DNA of 64,000 nucleotides from TMED69 sp036130055 (GTDB lineage: Bacteria; Pseudomonadota; Gammaproteobacteria; Ga0077536): contig JAYYOR010000011.1 in NCBI GenBank assembly GCA_036130055.1, positions 1 to 64,000 of the forward strand. Direction: 5' to 3'. A program made the position numbers and the translations under genes. The notes under the pieces were generated by a model that was given only the letters and a program-made list of their open reading frames with translations, was not told the DNA's origin and did no database searches. This document shows, piece after piece, positions 33,517 to 42,780 of this stretch (positions are counted from its first letter, which is position 1; each line of letters begins with the position of its first letter).

Positions 33517-35127
33517 CTACCTTACCCCACCTTCAATAGTTGAAGGATCTGGAGGGTTATCAAAGCTGTGATATGGAGCAGGAGAAGATAGAGTCCATTC
33601 CAACCCGTGAGCACCGTCCCAAACTCGGTCGGTGGCTTTCTTGCCTCCACGTACGCATTTAATAATAATGTATACGAAAAGCAGTTGGCTCAACCCGTAC
33701 ACCCATCCTCCGATACTGGATATCATATTAAATTCGGCAAATTGAACGGAGTAGTCGGGGATCCTTCGAGGCATTCCAGCTAGGCCCAAAAAATGTTGAG
33801 GAAAAAACAGAATATTCACTGAGATGGTTGAAAGCCAAAAGTGCCATTTTCCCAGAGTCTCATCATACATATAGCCGGTCCATTTGGGAAGCCAAAAATA
33901 TGTGGCTGCTATCAAAGAGTAAACGGCTCCCGTAACCAATACATAATGAAAGTGGGCAACTACAAAGTATGTATCGTGATATTGGAAGTCAACCGGAGTC
34001 ACTCCCAGCATTAGTCCCGAAAAACCTCCTTTTGTAATCAGAATCACAAATCCTAACGCAAACAGCATAGGAGTCTCGAAAGTCATAGCTCCTTTCCACA
34101 TTGTGGCTACCCAATTAAATACTTTCACCCCGGTTGGAACAGCAATTAGAATTGTTGTGTACATAAAAAATAATTCTCCGGCAAGCGGCATCCCTACCGT
34201 AAACATATGATGTGCCCAGACAATAAAAGACAAGAATGCGATGGCTGCTACCGCATAAACCATTGATTGATAACCAAAAAGTGGCTTCCTAGCGAATGTC
34301 GGAATTATAGCTGAAATTACTCCGAAAGCGGGTAAAATTAAGATATAAACCTCAGGGTGTCCGAAAAACCAAAAGATATGTTGAAACATAACTGGATCTC
34401 CGCCACCTGCAGCACTAAAAAATGAGGTGCCGAAATACTTATCTGTTAGTAGCATCGTGACCGCACCAGCTAACACAGGAAGAGAGGCAATTAACAGGAA
34501 CCCTGTTATGATCCAAGTCCAAACGAATAAAGGCAGTTTTAACAAGGTCATTCCAGGTGCCCTCATGTTAAAAACTGTTGCGAGCACATTAATGGCACCG
34601 CCTATTGACGAGGCACCTAAAAAGTGTACTGCAAAGATTAAGAATGGGAAAGCGGCTCCTGTCTGAAGGACAAGGGGTGGATACATTGTCCATCCACCTG
34701 CAGGGGCTCCGCCCGGTATGAAAAGAGTAAGTAAAAGCAATGAAAATGCAAAAGGCAGAATCCAGAAACTCCAATTGTTGAGTCGAGGAAGTGCCATGTC
34801 TGGGGCTCCGATCATCATCGGAATTAACCAATTAGCAAATCCCGTCCAAGCTGGCATCACCACACCGAATATCATGATCAAGGCATGCATGGTGACCATT
34901 GAGTTGTAAAACTGAGGGTCTACAAACTGAAGTCCAGGTTGAAACAATTCTAACCTGATTATCATCGCCATTGCACCACCAATAAAAAACATTATTAAAG
35001 AGAATATCAAATACATGGATCCGATATCTTTGTGATTTGTGGTTGTTAACCATCTAGTCCACCCTGACGGAGCATGATGCTCGTGGTGCTCATTATGTGA
35101 AGATTCTACATTCATGGAATCAGACAT
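33517..35127 (-). CDS. coxA: Cytochrome c oxidase subunit I
   Basis: 536 residues and twelve helices. Heme and CuB sites are visible: HALIMIFGVVMPAWTGFANW, FWFFGHPEVYILILPAFG with the cross-linked His/Tyr, WAHHMFTVGM, and HDTYFVVAHFHYVL. Family A-type proton channel residues (glutamate in GHPEVY) are kept. The N-terminal His-rich tail (SHNEHHEHHAPSG) is common in Pseudomonas-type CoxA. Lies 52 bases after coxB. Confidence 0.97.
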   Translation of the reverse strand: MSDSMNVESSHNEHHEHHAPSGWTRWLTTTNHKDIGSMYLIFSLIMFFIGGAMAMIIRLELFQPGLQFVDPQFYNSMVTMHALIMIFGVVMPAWTGFANWLIPMMIGAPDMALPRLNNWSFWILPFAFSLLLLTLFIPGGAPAGGWTMYPPLVLQTGAAFPFLIFAVHFLGASSIGGAINVLATVFNMRAPGMTLLKLPLFVWTWIITGFLLIASLPVLAGAVTMLLTDKYFGTSFFSAAGGGDPVMFQHIFWFFGHPEVYILILPAFGVISAIIPTFARKPLFGYQSMVYAVAAIAFLSFIVWAHHMFTVGMPLAGELFFMYTTILIAVPTGVKVFNWVATMWKGAMTFETPMLFALGFVILITKGGFSGLMLGVTPVDFQYHDTYFVVAHFHYVLVTGAVYSLIAATYFWLPKWTGYMYDETLGKWHFWLSTISVNILFFPQHFLGLAGMPRRIPDYSVQFAEFNMISSIGGWVYGLSQLLFVYIIIKCVRGGKKATDRVWDGAHGLEWTLSSPAPYHSFDNPPDPSTIEGGVR

Positions 35128-35179
35128 TAGACAATATCCTTTAAGTTATAAGTTAAAATATTTGCGACGTTCAACTACA

Positions 35180-36049
35180 TTAATTTCTTGCAATTTTTGG
35201 GGCCTCAATCCCATCTGTCCTCGAGGCTACCCATTTCTCAAATTCATCCTTCTCAACGACCTTTATAACAATAGGCATAAAACCGTGGTCTTTTCCGCAA
35301 AGTTCTGCGCATTGACCCCTGTAAATACCGGTTTTCTCAATTTTTGCCCAAGATTCGTTTATGAAACCCGGAATAGCGTCTCGCTTCCAACCTAAAGCCG
35401 GCACCCACCATGCATGAATGACATCAGCTGCCGTGGTAAGAAATCTGATTTTTGTGTTAACAGGCAAAACTACAACCTGGTCCACATCCAGAAGATAATT
35501 TTCAATGCTCGAGGGGTCTACTCCCGAACCTCTTTGCCTAGCGAAATTGCTAGATTCTGCGATCTTGCTAAACATAGAAACTCCGCTGTCAACATATTCA
35601 TATTGCCACATCCATTGATATCCAGTGACTTTTACCGTCATTTCAGAACCAGAAACGTCCTCCATTTTTATAAGAGCTTCCGTAGCTGGCACAGCTATTC
35701 CTATTAAAATAAAAAGTGGTATGACTGTCCAGATAGCCTCCACAACATGATTTTCGTGCCAAGCTTCAGCTTGTGCTCCTTTTGATTTCCGAAATGCATA
35801 CATTGCGTAAAACATCGCTCCGAACACACCAATTCCTATTATCGTCACTATAATCAAGACGATCATGTGAAGGTCGTAGATATCCTGACTGAATGGGGTC
35901 ACCCCTTTTGGAAGATTAAGGCCCCATTTATTATCATTAACATTTTCGATTTGAGAGGCCAAAACAGAAAGCGGCATCATCATTACAAGAGCGGTGATTA
36001 GTCTTTTAATTAGTATCATCTTTATTCGTTCCAAATAATTGAATATCAT
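35180..36049 (-). CDS. coxB: Cytochrome c oxidase subunit II
   Basis: 289 residues. A signal sequence ends near VLASQ, followed by two membrane helices, the aromatic YQWMWQYEY patch for cytochrome c electron entry, and the CuA site (HAWWVPALG, then QCAELCGKDHGFMP). There is no fused cytochrome c domain. The start at 36049 has GGGAGA nine bases upstream; an internal ATG at 36019 with GGAA is a second candidate. First gene of the minus-strand oxidase operon. Confidence 0.95.
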   Translation of the reverse strand: MIFNYLERIKMILIKRLITALVMMMPLSVLASQIENVNDNKWGLNLPKGVTPFSQDIYDLHMIVLIIVTIIGIGVFGAMFYAMYAFRKSKGAQAEAWHENHVVEAIWTVIPLFILIGIAVPATEALIKMEDVSGSEMTVKVTGYQWMWQYEYVDSGVSMFSKIAESSNFARQRGSGVDPSSIENYLLDVDQVVVLPVNTKIRFLTTAADVIHAWWVPALGWKRDAIPGFINESWAKIEKTGIYRGQCAELCGKDHGFMPIVIKVVEKDEFEKWVASRTDGIEAPKIARN

Positions 36050-36191
36050 TATCCGTTTCTCCCTAATCCCCGATCCGGATAATATTTTTTTCCTTTGTTT
36101 CAGTTTATTACTTAACTAACGATTGTTATACGTAGCTGTTTTACAAAAAAATCACATTTTATCATGTATCTACGCCTAGGTTAACAAAATT

Positions 36192-36656
36192 TTATAACAA
36201 CGCGTTCCTTAATAACTTTGCAAATCTGGATTTCTCAGATTCATTAAGGAAGCTTCCTAACTCTATTTTGATGCCAGAATATGAAATGTAGAGTTTTAAT
36301 ACTTCCAAAGGTGTTCTTGGTCGCTTAAGCTGCACTATGACCCATCTTTTATTCGCTTTGTGGCAACTAGTTCGACCTTTTGAATGCTGCTCAATAACAA
36401 GCATGTCTCCTTCAAACCTCACAACTTCGCGGGTTTTTCCGTCAAGTTGTACAAGATAAAACGCAACAGCGAATGCCAATACTTCGATTCCACAAAATGG
36501 CAAGATAAGCGGATAGCCTAATATAAGCCCGATCATGCCTATCATAAAACCTACGCCGGCCACAGCAAATATTAGAATTTTGCAGTGCTCCCACTTCAAT
36601 GACATTGTGGGCCTTAATTCCCAACCAAAAGGTTTGTTTGATAATGAATTAATCAA
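36192..36656 (-). CDS. DUF2244 membrane protein
   Basis: 154 residues with two adjacent helices (~28-50 and ~52-72) between a short N-terminal and a ~75-residue C-terminal cytoplasmic domain. The family pattern ELRPTMSL, a central VVRFEGDMLVI and the C-terminal ELGSFLNESEKSRFAKLL match DUF2244 proteins, often encoded beside cox genes. Function unknown. Two bases downstream of bioD. Confidence 0.78.
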   Translation of the reverse strand: MINSLSNKPFGWELRPTMSLKWEHCKILIFAVAGVGFMIGMIGLILGYPLILPFCGIEVLAFAVAFYLVQLDGKTREVVRFEGDMLVIEQHSKGRTSCHKANKRWVIVQLKRPRTPLEVLKLYISYSGIKIELGSFLNESEKSRFAKLLRNALL

Positions 36657-36658
36657 TC

Positions 36659-37339
36659 TTAAACAGCTCCTATAACATTTTGAAAAGCTTCAAACTGGGT
36701 TAAATCAAAATCTTCATTTTCAAAGTCAACGGTTAGAGTTGGCGCACACCCGAAGATTTTTTCCAAGCTCGTTTCAACGGCACTAGGTGCAACTAAATTA
36801 GTCTCAATCCGATTCAATATCCAACCACAGAAATTAACGTTAGCCGTCGAGATAGCATCGAAGGTCAATGAGGCATGATTTAAGCAACCGAGCTTATTCG
36901 AAACAACTAGCAAAACAGGAAGATTGAGCTTTTCTGCAAGCTCACAAACCCTGGCTTCGCTGTTTATCGGAACATGCCATCCGCCTATCCCTTCGACTAA
37001 GATTATATCAGAAATGGCTTTAAATTTATCGACGAATTGACAAATATTATTTAAATTTATCTTTTCACCATTTAAGTGCGCAGCAATATGAGGTGAGCAA
37101 GGTTCAGGAAAAATATACCGACAATTTTCAAGTTGATTCAAGTTAACATTTGAATATTGGTGTAAAAGGCTGACGTCCTCATTTACTAATCGCCCAGAGC
37201 TCGTGTCAGCCCCGGACGCGATTGGCTTAAGTCCAACTACACTTAATCCGATGAAGTCAAGATACTTCAAGATTTGGCAGGAAACATATGTTTTACCACA
37301 ACCAGTATCTGTACCAGTTAAAAATAAACCTGCCTTCAT
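36659..37339 (-). CDS. bioD: Dethiobiotin synthetase
   Basis: 226 residues; ATP-dependent closure of the ureido ring. P-loop is LFLTGTDTGCGKTYV, then LKPIASGAD, the EGIGGWHVPI substrate loop, and VSNKLGCLNHA. The ATG at 37339 is favoured: it overlaps the bioC stop (ATGA) and has GGAG seven bases upstream, whereas the earlier ATG at 37351 lies inside bioC without a better site. Confidence 0.94.
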   Translation of the reverse strand: MKAGLFLTGTDTGCGKTYVSCQILKYLDFIGLSVVGLKPIASGADTSSGRLVNEDVSLLHQYSNVNLNQLENCRYIFPEPCSPHIAAHLNGEKINLNNICQFVDKFKAISDIILVEGIGGWHVPINSEARVCELAEKLNLPVLLVVSNKLGCLNHASLTFDAISTANVNFCGWILNRIETNLVAPSAVETSLEKIFGCAPTLTVDFENEDFDLTQFEAFQNVIGAV

Positions 37340-38202
37340 TTCTTTCTCCAAGAAATCACTTTCTCGATATCAGGCTTACGGGCTTCATTTAAATTAGCAC
37401 TTGCATACCCATATATTACTTCGTAAGTTGCTGGTATCTTTCCATCAATCTTCTTCTTATTATAGGAATTAATTACTTTTCTAATGGTATCCGGAGCAGT
37501 TAAATTTTTATTTCTTTTTGATGAAGCGTTCGTTGCCCCAAGTCCTTTTAGGTCCTTCATAAGTTTCAGAGGCTCATCGTAGTTAACTACTAAAGTTTCA
37601 CGCTCAATTACAACGTTTTTCATCCCAACATTTGCAAGATAATCCCCTATTTGATGCATATCTAAAAACTGGCTAGTATGCGAGAATGAAGAATAACCTT
37701 CAAAAGACTCTCTCAATTCTTTTAATGTATCAGGGCCTAAGGTGCTGAATACAAATACGCCAGAACTTTTGAGGATATTGTTAACATTGACAAACACATC
37801 AAACGGTTTTGGACACCATTGTATAGATAAATTTGAATAGACCAAATCTACTGTTTCAGACTTCAGAGGAATATTTTCAGCATCGGCGCACAAAAAAAAA
37901 TTTTTTTTCCTGAACAAGGGGGAGTTGGCTTTTTTTGCCACGGCCAACATCGTCTCAGCAATGTCAACACAAACCAGTCTTGCCCTATTAAATCTTTCTT
38001 GGATTTTAGGAATTGTTCGGCCCGTACCACACCCTAAATCAACAATGGTTTTTAAATTATTTGGACAACTTTCAAGCTTATCCAATAAGCGAAGGGCTAC
38101 CTCTCTTTGTAGAAAATCAAAATTTTCGTATCTTAAAGCAGCCTTATTAAACGTAGCTCTTACCCGTTCTTTGTCTAAAAACAAATTCTCACGTTCACTC
38201 AT
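37336..38202 (-). CDS. bioC: Malonyl-ACP O-methyltransferase
   Basis: 288 residues; methylates malonyl-ACP to start pimeloyl synthesis. Begins with VRATFNKAALRYENFDFLQRE, followed by SAM motif TIVDLGCGTGRT, LVCVDIAETML, DLVYSNLSIQWC and FSTLGPDTLKELRESF, all BioC-typical. Its start directly follows the bioF stop; in Pseudomonas bioH sits between them, but here there is no room. Confidence 0.94.
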   Translation of the reverse strand: MSERENLFLDKERVRATFNKAALRYENFDFLQREVALRLLDKLESCPNNLKTIVDLGCGTGRTIPKIQERFNRARLVCVDIAETMLAVAKKANSPLFRKKNFFLCADAENIPLKSETVDLVYSNLSIQWCPKPFDVFVNVNNILKSSGVFVFSTLGPDTLKELRESFEGYSSFSHTSQFLDMHQIGDYLANVGMKNVVIERETLVVNYDEPLKLMKDLKGLGATNASSKRNKNLTAPDTIRKVINSYNKKKIDGKIPATYEVIYGYASANLNEARKPDIEKVISWRKK

Positions 38203-39327
38203 TCAATGCCTCACCGCCAATAGCTCGATTAAATGTTCTAGTTGATTAAATGAATGAAGCGCAGTCACAACAACTCGTAATCGAGCCGTTCCGGGCGGAA
38301 CCGTTGGAGGTCTGATTGCCTTCACATAAAATCCATTTTTTCGCAACCATTTCTCTTTTTCTATCGCTACATTTTCTGAATAATATAGGACTGGTTGAAT
38401 AGGAGAATTAGTTTCTTTTAATGTTATATTAGCTTCTTTTGCAAGCGCCTTAAAATATCTAATATTTTTGTGAAGCGTTACATAAGGTGTACTATCAGCA
38501 ATCATTAAATCTAAAGCCTCTATCGCAGCCGCTGCTGCGACCGCTGGAATGGCCGTATCATATATAAAGGTTCTATTATGGTTGATAAGATATTCTCTCA
38601 TTCTTAAGGATGACAATATCATCCCGCCGAAGGAACCTAAGGCTTTACCTAAAGTTATCATTACAATTAAATTATCGTTAGCCGATTCATTATCAAAATT
38701 TACTGTTGCCCCTCGATGATTATTAACAACACCAAAACCATGTGCATCATCAACATAAAGTAAACTGTTCTCTTTATTCGCAATTGCCCAAAGTTTAGGT
38801 ATATCTGCGGCGTCTCCGTCCATACTAAAAATGCTTTCCGTCACAATCGCTGATTTTTCACCAGTAGCTAGGGGATATAAATCTGGACAACCTAGATGGG
38901 GGTATCTTTTGTGCTTACAACCAATTGATAGAACTCCATCTATCAACGACGCATGATTTAATTTATCGTGAAATACCCTATCTTTTCTTGTCAGTAAACA
39001 ACGTAAAGTGCCTATATTAGCCAAATAACCGGATGAAAATAAGAGGGCTGATTCGAAGCCAGCAAATTTCGAAATCCGGTTTTCTAAATCCTGATGCACT
39101 TGGCTTCTTCCCCCCAACAAAGCCGCACTTCCCGCTCCAAAACCAGATTTAACCAATTCTCTCTCTACTCGAGACAAGACTCGAGGATTCATAGCCATGC
39201 CCAAATAATCATTGCTACAAAAGTTGATAAGTTTTTTGTCTCCAATTTGTACAATTGGCCTGTCGATTTTTTGAATATTTTCAAGTTTGCGGAATTGATT
39301 CTTTTTCTTTTTTTCCGATATGCCCAA
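38203..39327 (-). CDS. bioF: 8-amino-7-oxononanoate synthase
   Basis: 374 residues from TTG 39327; PLP enzyme joining pimeloyl-ACP and alanine. NFCSNDYLGMA, the KDRVFHDKLNHASLIDG segment, YVDDAHGFGV and the PLP lysine in MITLGKALGSFGG are intact. The frame stays open nine codons upstream to an ATT at 39352-39354 (INHWASLLD), placed seven bases after GAGG. That adds the Trp-containing N-terminal helix usual in BioF, so an ATT start is plausible. Confidence 0.94.
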   Translation of the reverse strand: MGISEKKKKNQFRKLENIQKIDRPIVQIGDKKLINFCSNDYLGMAMNPRVLSRVERELVKSGFGAGSAALLGGRSQVHQDLENRISKFAGFESALLFSSGYLANIGTLRCLLTRKDRVFHDKLNHASLIDGVLSIGCKHKRYPHLGCPDLYPLATGEKSAIVTESIFSMDGDAADIPKLWAIANKENSLLYVDDAHGFGVVNNHRGATVNFDNESANDNLIVMITLGKALGSFGGMILSSLRMREYLINHNRTFIYDTAIPAVAAAAAIEALDLMIADSTPYVTLHKNIRYFKALAKEANITLKETNSPIQPVLYYSENVAIEKEKWLRKNGFYVKAIRPPTVPPGTARLRVVVTALHSFNQLEHLIELLAVRH

Positions 39328-39363
39328 ATCTAAAAGTGATGCCCAGTGATTAATAGATCCACC

Positions 39364-40350
39364 TCACTCAGGTTTTATTCCAAGCTTATCCAAAAGCTCC
39401 TTATCTTTAGATATTTGTGGATTTTTTGTTGTGAGCAGTTCATCTCCATAAAAAATTGAATTTGCACCAGCAAAAAAACAAAGAGCTTGCAACTCATCAG
39501 ACATGGACGTTCTCCCCGCTGACAATCTAATGTATGTTTTTGGCATAATCACTCGAGCTGTAGCTATAACTTTCACTAACTCAATTGAGTCGATATCTTC
39601 CTGCCCCTCTAGCGGGGTTCCTATTACTTTCACTAAAGTATTTATTGGCACAGATTCGGGTTGCGGATCCATGTTTGCCAAAACTCTCAACAATTCAATT
39701 CGGTCGTTTATTGTTTCACCCAAACCTAAAATACCACCACAACAAACTTTCATCCCGCTTTTTTGAACATTTGCTATAGTTTCTAGTCTGTTAGCATAAG
39801 TCCGCGTAGAGATAATCTTAGGATAAAATTTCTCTGAAGTGTCCAAATTATGGTTATAGTAGTCCAAGCCTGCGTCTTTTAGTTTAGCTGCTTGAGATTC
39901 TGTGAGCATGCCTAGTGTCATGCAAGTTTCCAAACCCATTTTTTTTAATTCTTTTAATAAAGGAAAGAGTTTTGTTAAGTCTTTATCTTTTGGTGATCTC
40001 CATGCCGCACCCATACAGAATCGCCCCGCGCCTGATTTCTTTGCCTGTCTAGCTTTTTCTAAAATATCTTCTAGCCCCATTAAATCAGTGCTAACCACAT
40101 TGGTTTTATAGCGAATACTTTGCGGACAGTAACTACAGTCTTCCGGGCAAGCCCCACTTTTTATATTTACTAGTGTGCTAAGTTGGATCGTATTAGGAAT
40201 AAAATTCTGGATATGAGCGGAATGAGCTTTAAAAAGTAAATCATTGAAAGGCAAATTATAAAGATCTTTTATCTGCGACTTTGTGAATGACGGGAAGTCT
40301 TTCAAAGTGGCGGTTTGCCTTGTCTTCGAAGTGTTTAATTCTATTGTCAT
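39364..40350 (-). CDS. bioB: Biotin synthase
   Basis: 328 residues, radical-SAM. The [4Fe-4S] cluster triad is CPEDCSYCPQS; other signs are RFCMGAAWRSPK, YYNHNLDTS, CCGGILGLGE and SAGRTSMSDE (the Arg ligand of the [2Fe-2S] cluster). Inserts sulfur into dethiobiotin. First gene of bioB-F-C-D on the minus strand. Confidence 0.96.
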   Translation of the reverse strand: MTIELNTSKTRQTATLKDFPSFTKSQIKDLYNLPFNDLLFKAHSAHIQNFIPNTIQLSTLVNIKSGACPEDCSYCPQSIRYKTNVVSTDLMGLEDILEKARQAKKSGAGRFCMGAAWRSPKDKDLTKLFPLLKELKKMGLETCMTLGMLTESQAAKLKDAGLDYYNHNLDTSEKFYPKIISTRTYANRLETIANVQKSGMKVCCGGILGLGETINDRIELLRVLANMDPQPESVPINTLVKVIGTPLEGQEDIDSIELVKVIATARVIMPKTYIRLSAGRTSMSDELQALCFFAGANSIFYGDELLTTKNPQISKDKELLDKLGIKPE

Positions 40351-40398
40351 GATTTGCCGTAAACAAAAAAATTTTTAAATAGTTTACAACAAAAATGG

Positions 40399-42780
40399 TT
40401 AAATATCCACGTTGGAAGCAGCCAATGCATTCTGTTGTATAAAATCCCTTCGTGGCTCCACTTGATCACCCATCAAGGTAGAAAAGATAGTTGTTGCCTT
40501 TTCTTCATCTTTTATGTCAACTTGTAACAAATTTCGGGTCTCAGGGTTCATTGTAGTTTCCCATAGTTGTTCTGGATTCATTTCCCCAAGTCCTTTATAT
40601 CGTTGAACTGTGGAGCCTTTTTTTGAATTTTGTATACAAAACTCGATTGCCGAACCAAGATTATTGAACTTTATGATGGCTTCATTTTTTTGTTTAATTT
40701 GGATGGCCTGGCCAGAGTAAAGATTATTATATAACTCTCTGTATTTACTAAAATCGTCTGATATGAAAAAAACGGATGTTATTACTACACTCCCAGAAAT
40801 TCCTTTGTACTCATACTCCATCTCAAACCTCCAAACAGTTTGAGTATCATATATAATGCTTTTTCGGGATACTACTAAGGACTCAGATTGTTCTAGGCGA
40901 ACAACTAGGGCATCAAAGAATGTCTCAAGCGAGGATTTTGATGGTTCAATTGGAAATTCAGTCGTTTCTACCAGGGCAGGCATCAAGAATGCGGGAAGTT
41001 TAGATTCTAAAACAGCCTTGCAACTTTCAAACTCAAGGTATTCTTCACCTACTTTTTGCAAATCCGACTCTGGAATTAATTTATTATCTGAAAATAATTC
41101 TAAATTGGTTAATGCTGTATTGAGATAAAAGGCTCTTAATTGATCATCGCTACCAATATATTTTTCGACCTTCCCCTTTTTTACTTTATAAAGTGGTGGC
41201 TGAGCAATGTAAATATGATTCGCTCTCACTAAATCAAACATCTCCCTGTAAAAAAAGGTTAACAAAAGAGTCCTAATATGCGAACCATCAACATCCGCGT
41301 CAGTCATAATAATAACCCTGTGATAGCGTAAAGAATCACGATCATAATCGCTTTTTATACCGCACCCCAACGCTGTTACCAGGCTTGCCACCTCTTGCGA
41401 AGATAGGATTCGGTCGGGTCGAGCCTTTTCAACATTCAAGATTTTTCCTTTTAAAGGCAGAATGGCTTGGAATTTCCTGTCTCTACCTTGTTTTGCCGAC
41501 CCCCCCGCCGAGTCACCCTCTACAATAAACAATTCGGAAGCGGCTGGGTCTTTTTCCTGACAATCAGCTAACTTGCCAGGGAGCCCTCCTACATCAAGAG
41601 CAGATTTCCTTCTTGTAAGCTCCCTAGCTTTTCTAGCGGCCTCCCTTGCTCTGGCCGCTTCAATAGTTTTGTTAATAATAGTTTTTGCTTCACTGGGTTT
41701 CTCAAGTAAGAAATTCTCTAATTGCTCTGAGATTACCTGCTCAACAACTGGCTTAACCTCGCTAGAAACAAGTTTATCTTTAGTTTGAGATGAAAATTTT
41801 GGATCGGGCACTTTAACACTTACGATTGATGTTAATCCCTCTCTAATGTCATCGCCTGTAATATTCGGTTTGGATTTTATTGAAGACAATTCTTTTTCTA
41901 TGAATTGATTAAATGTTCTTGTCAATCCAGCTCTAAAGCCTGATAAATGTGAACCACCATCTCTTTGCGGAATATTATTGGTGTAGCAAAAACAAGTTTC
42001 ATGGTATGAATCAGTCCACTGAAGAGATAATTCCACCTCAATATTCGATTTGGAAGAAACTAAATGAATGATCTCTTGGTGCAGTGGGTTTTTAGTTTTA
42101 TTCAAATGCTGAACATATGATGAAATTCCTCCCGAATAACAAAACTCTTGTTTCGTGTTGCTGCCTAAGTCAGCTAAAGAAATAGATAACCCTGAATTTA
42201 GGAAGGCCAACTCTCGCAGACGTTTTGCTAAGATATCAATATTAAATTTTCTATTTCTAAAGGTTGTTGGACTTGGAAAGAATTTTATCTTTGTACCACT
42301 TTTATCTGTGTCTGAAACAGGCTCTATAGGGCCGTTTGGGGCACCATCATTGTAAATTTGTCTCCAGATTTTACCATCGCGGGATATTTCCAGTTCTAAC
42401 TTTTCGGATAAAGCATTAACAACGGAGACGCCCACGCCGTGTAATCCGCCTGCAACCTTGTATGTATTGTCATCAAACTTACCCCCAGAATGGAGGGTGG
42501 TCATAATTACCTCTGCGGCTGAAACCTTTTCTTCTTCGTGGATATCTACTGGGATTCCTCTGCCATCATCAGAAACAGAAACTGAGTTATCAGGATGAAC
42601 TTCAACATTTATAGAACTACAGAACCCTGCCAAAGACTCATCTACTGAATTGTCGACCACCTCAAAAACCATATGATGGAGACCCGTACCGTCATCTGTA
42701 TCACCAATATACATCCCGGGACGCTTCTTAACGGCATCAAGCCCTTTTAAAACTTTAATGCTTTTAGAATCGTAACTCAT
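40399..42780 (-). CDS. gyrB: DNA gyrase subunit B
   Basis: 793 residues, the long gammaproteobacterial form with the ~170-residue insert in the C-terminal part. GHKL ATPase: EVVDNSVDE, DDGRGIP, GGLHGVG. TOPRIM: EGDSAGGSAKQGRDR and DADVDGSHI. C-terminal QRYKGLGEMNPEQLWETTM. Its start lies 17 bases inside recF, so the two are co-transcribed. Confidence 0.97.
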   Translation of the reverse strand: MSYDSKSIKVLKGLDAVKKRPGMYIGDTDDGTGLHHMVFEVVDNSVDESLAGFCSSINVEVHPDNSVSVSDDGRGIPVDIHEEEKVSAAEVIMTTLHSGGKFDDNTYKVAGGLHGVGVSVVNALSEKLELEISRDGKIWRQIYNDGAPNGPIEPVSDTDKSGTKIKFFPSPTTFRNRKFNIDILAKRLRELAFLNSGLSISLADLGSNTKQEFCYSGGISSYVQHLNKTKNPLHQEIIHLVSSKSNIEVELSLQWTDSYHETCFCYTNNIPQRDGGSHLSGFRAGLTRTFNQFIEKELSSIKSKPNITGDDIREGLTSIVSVKVPDPKFSSQTKDKLVSSEVKPVVEQVISEQLENFLLEKPSEAKTIINKTIEAARAREAARKARELTRRKSALDVGGLPGKLADCQEKDPAASELFIVEGDSAGGSAKQGRDRKFQAILPLKGKILNVEKARPDRILSSQEVASLVTALGCGIKSDYDRDSLRYHRVIIMTDADVDGSHIRTLLLTFFYREMFDLVRANHIYIAQPPLYKVKKGKVEKYIGSDDQLRAFYLNTALTNLELFSDNKLIPESDLQKVGEEYLEFESCKAVLESKLPAFLMPALVETTEFPIEPSKSSLETFFDALVVRLEQSESLVVSRKSIIYDTQTVWRFEMEYEYKGISGSVVITSVFFISDDFSKYRELYNNLYSGQAIQIKQKNEAIIKFNNLGSAIEFCIQNSKKGSTVQRYKGLGEMNPEQLWETTMNPETRNLLQVDIKDEEKATTIFSTLMGDQVEPRRDFIQQNALAASNVDI

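Noticed and set aside
28500..36049. Possible frame damage in the oxidase genes
   Set aside because: All members have full lengths and intact ligand motifs; only the Sco-like protein is unusual.
36050..36191. Gap upstream of coxB as a riboswitch or small RNA
   Set aside because: Only a short ATCCGGAT palindrome is visible; no known riboswitch pattern. Probably the promoter region of the oxidase operon.
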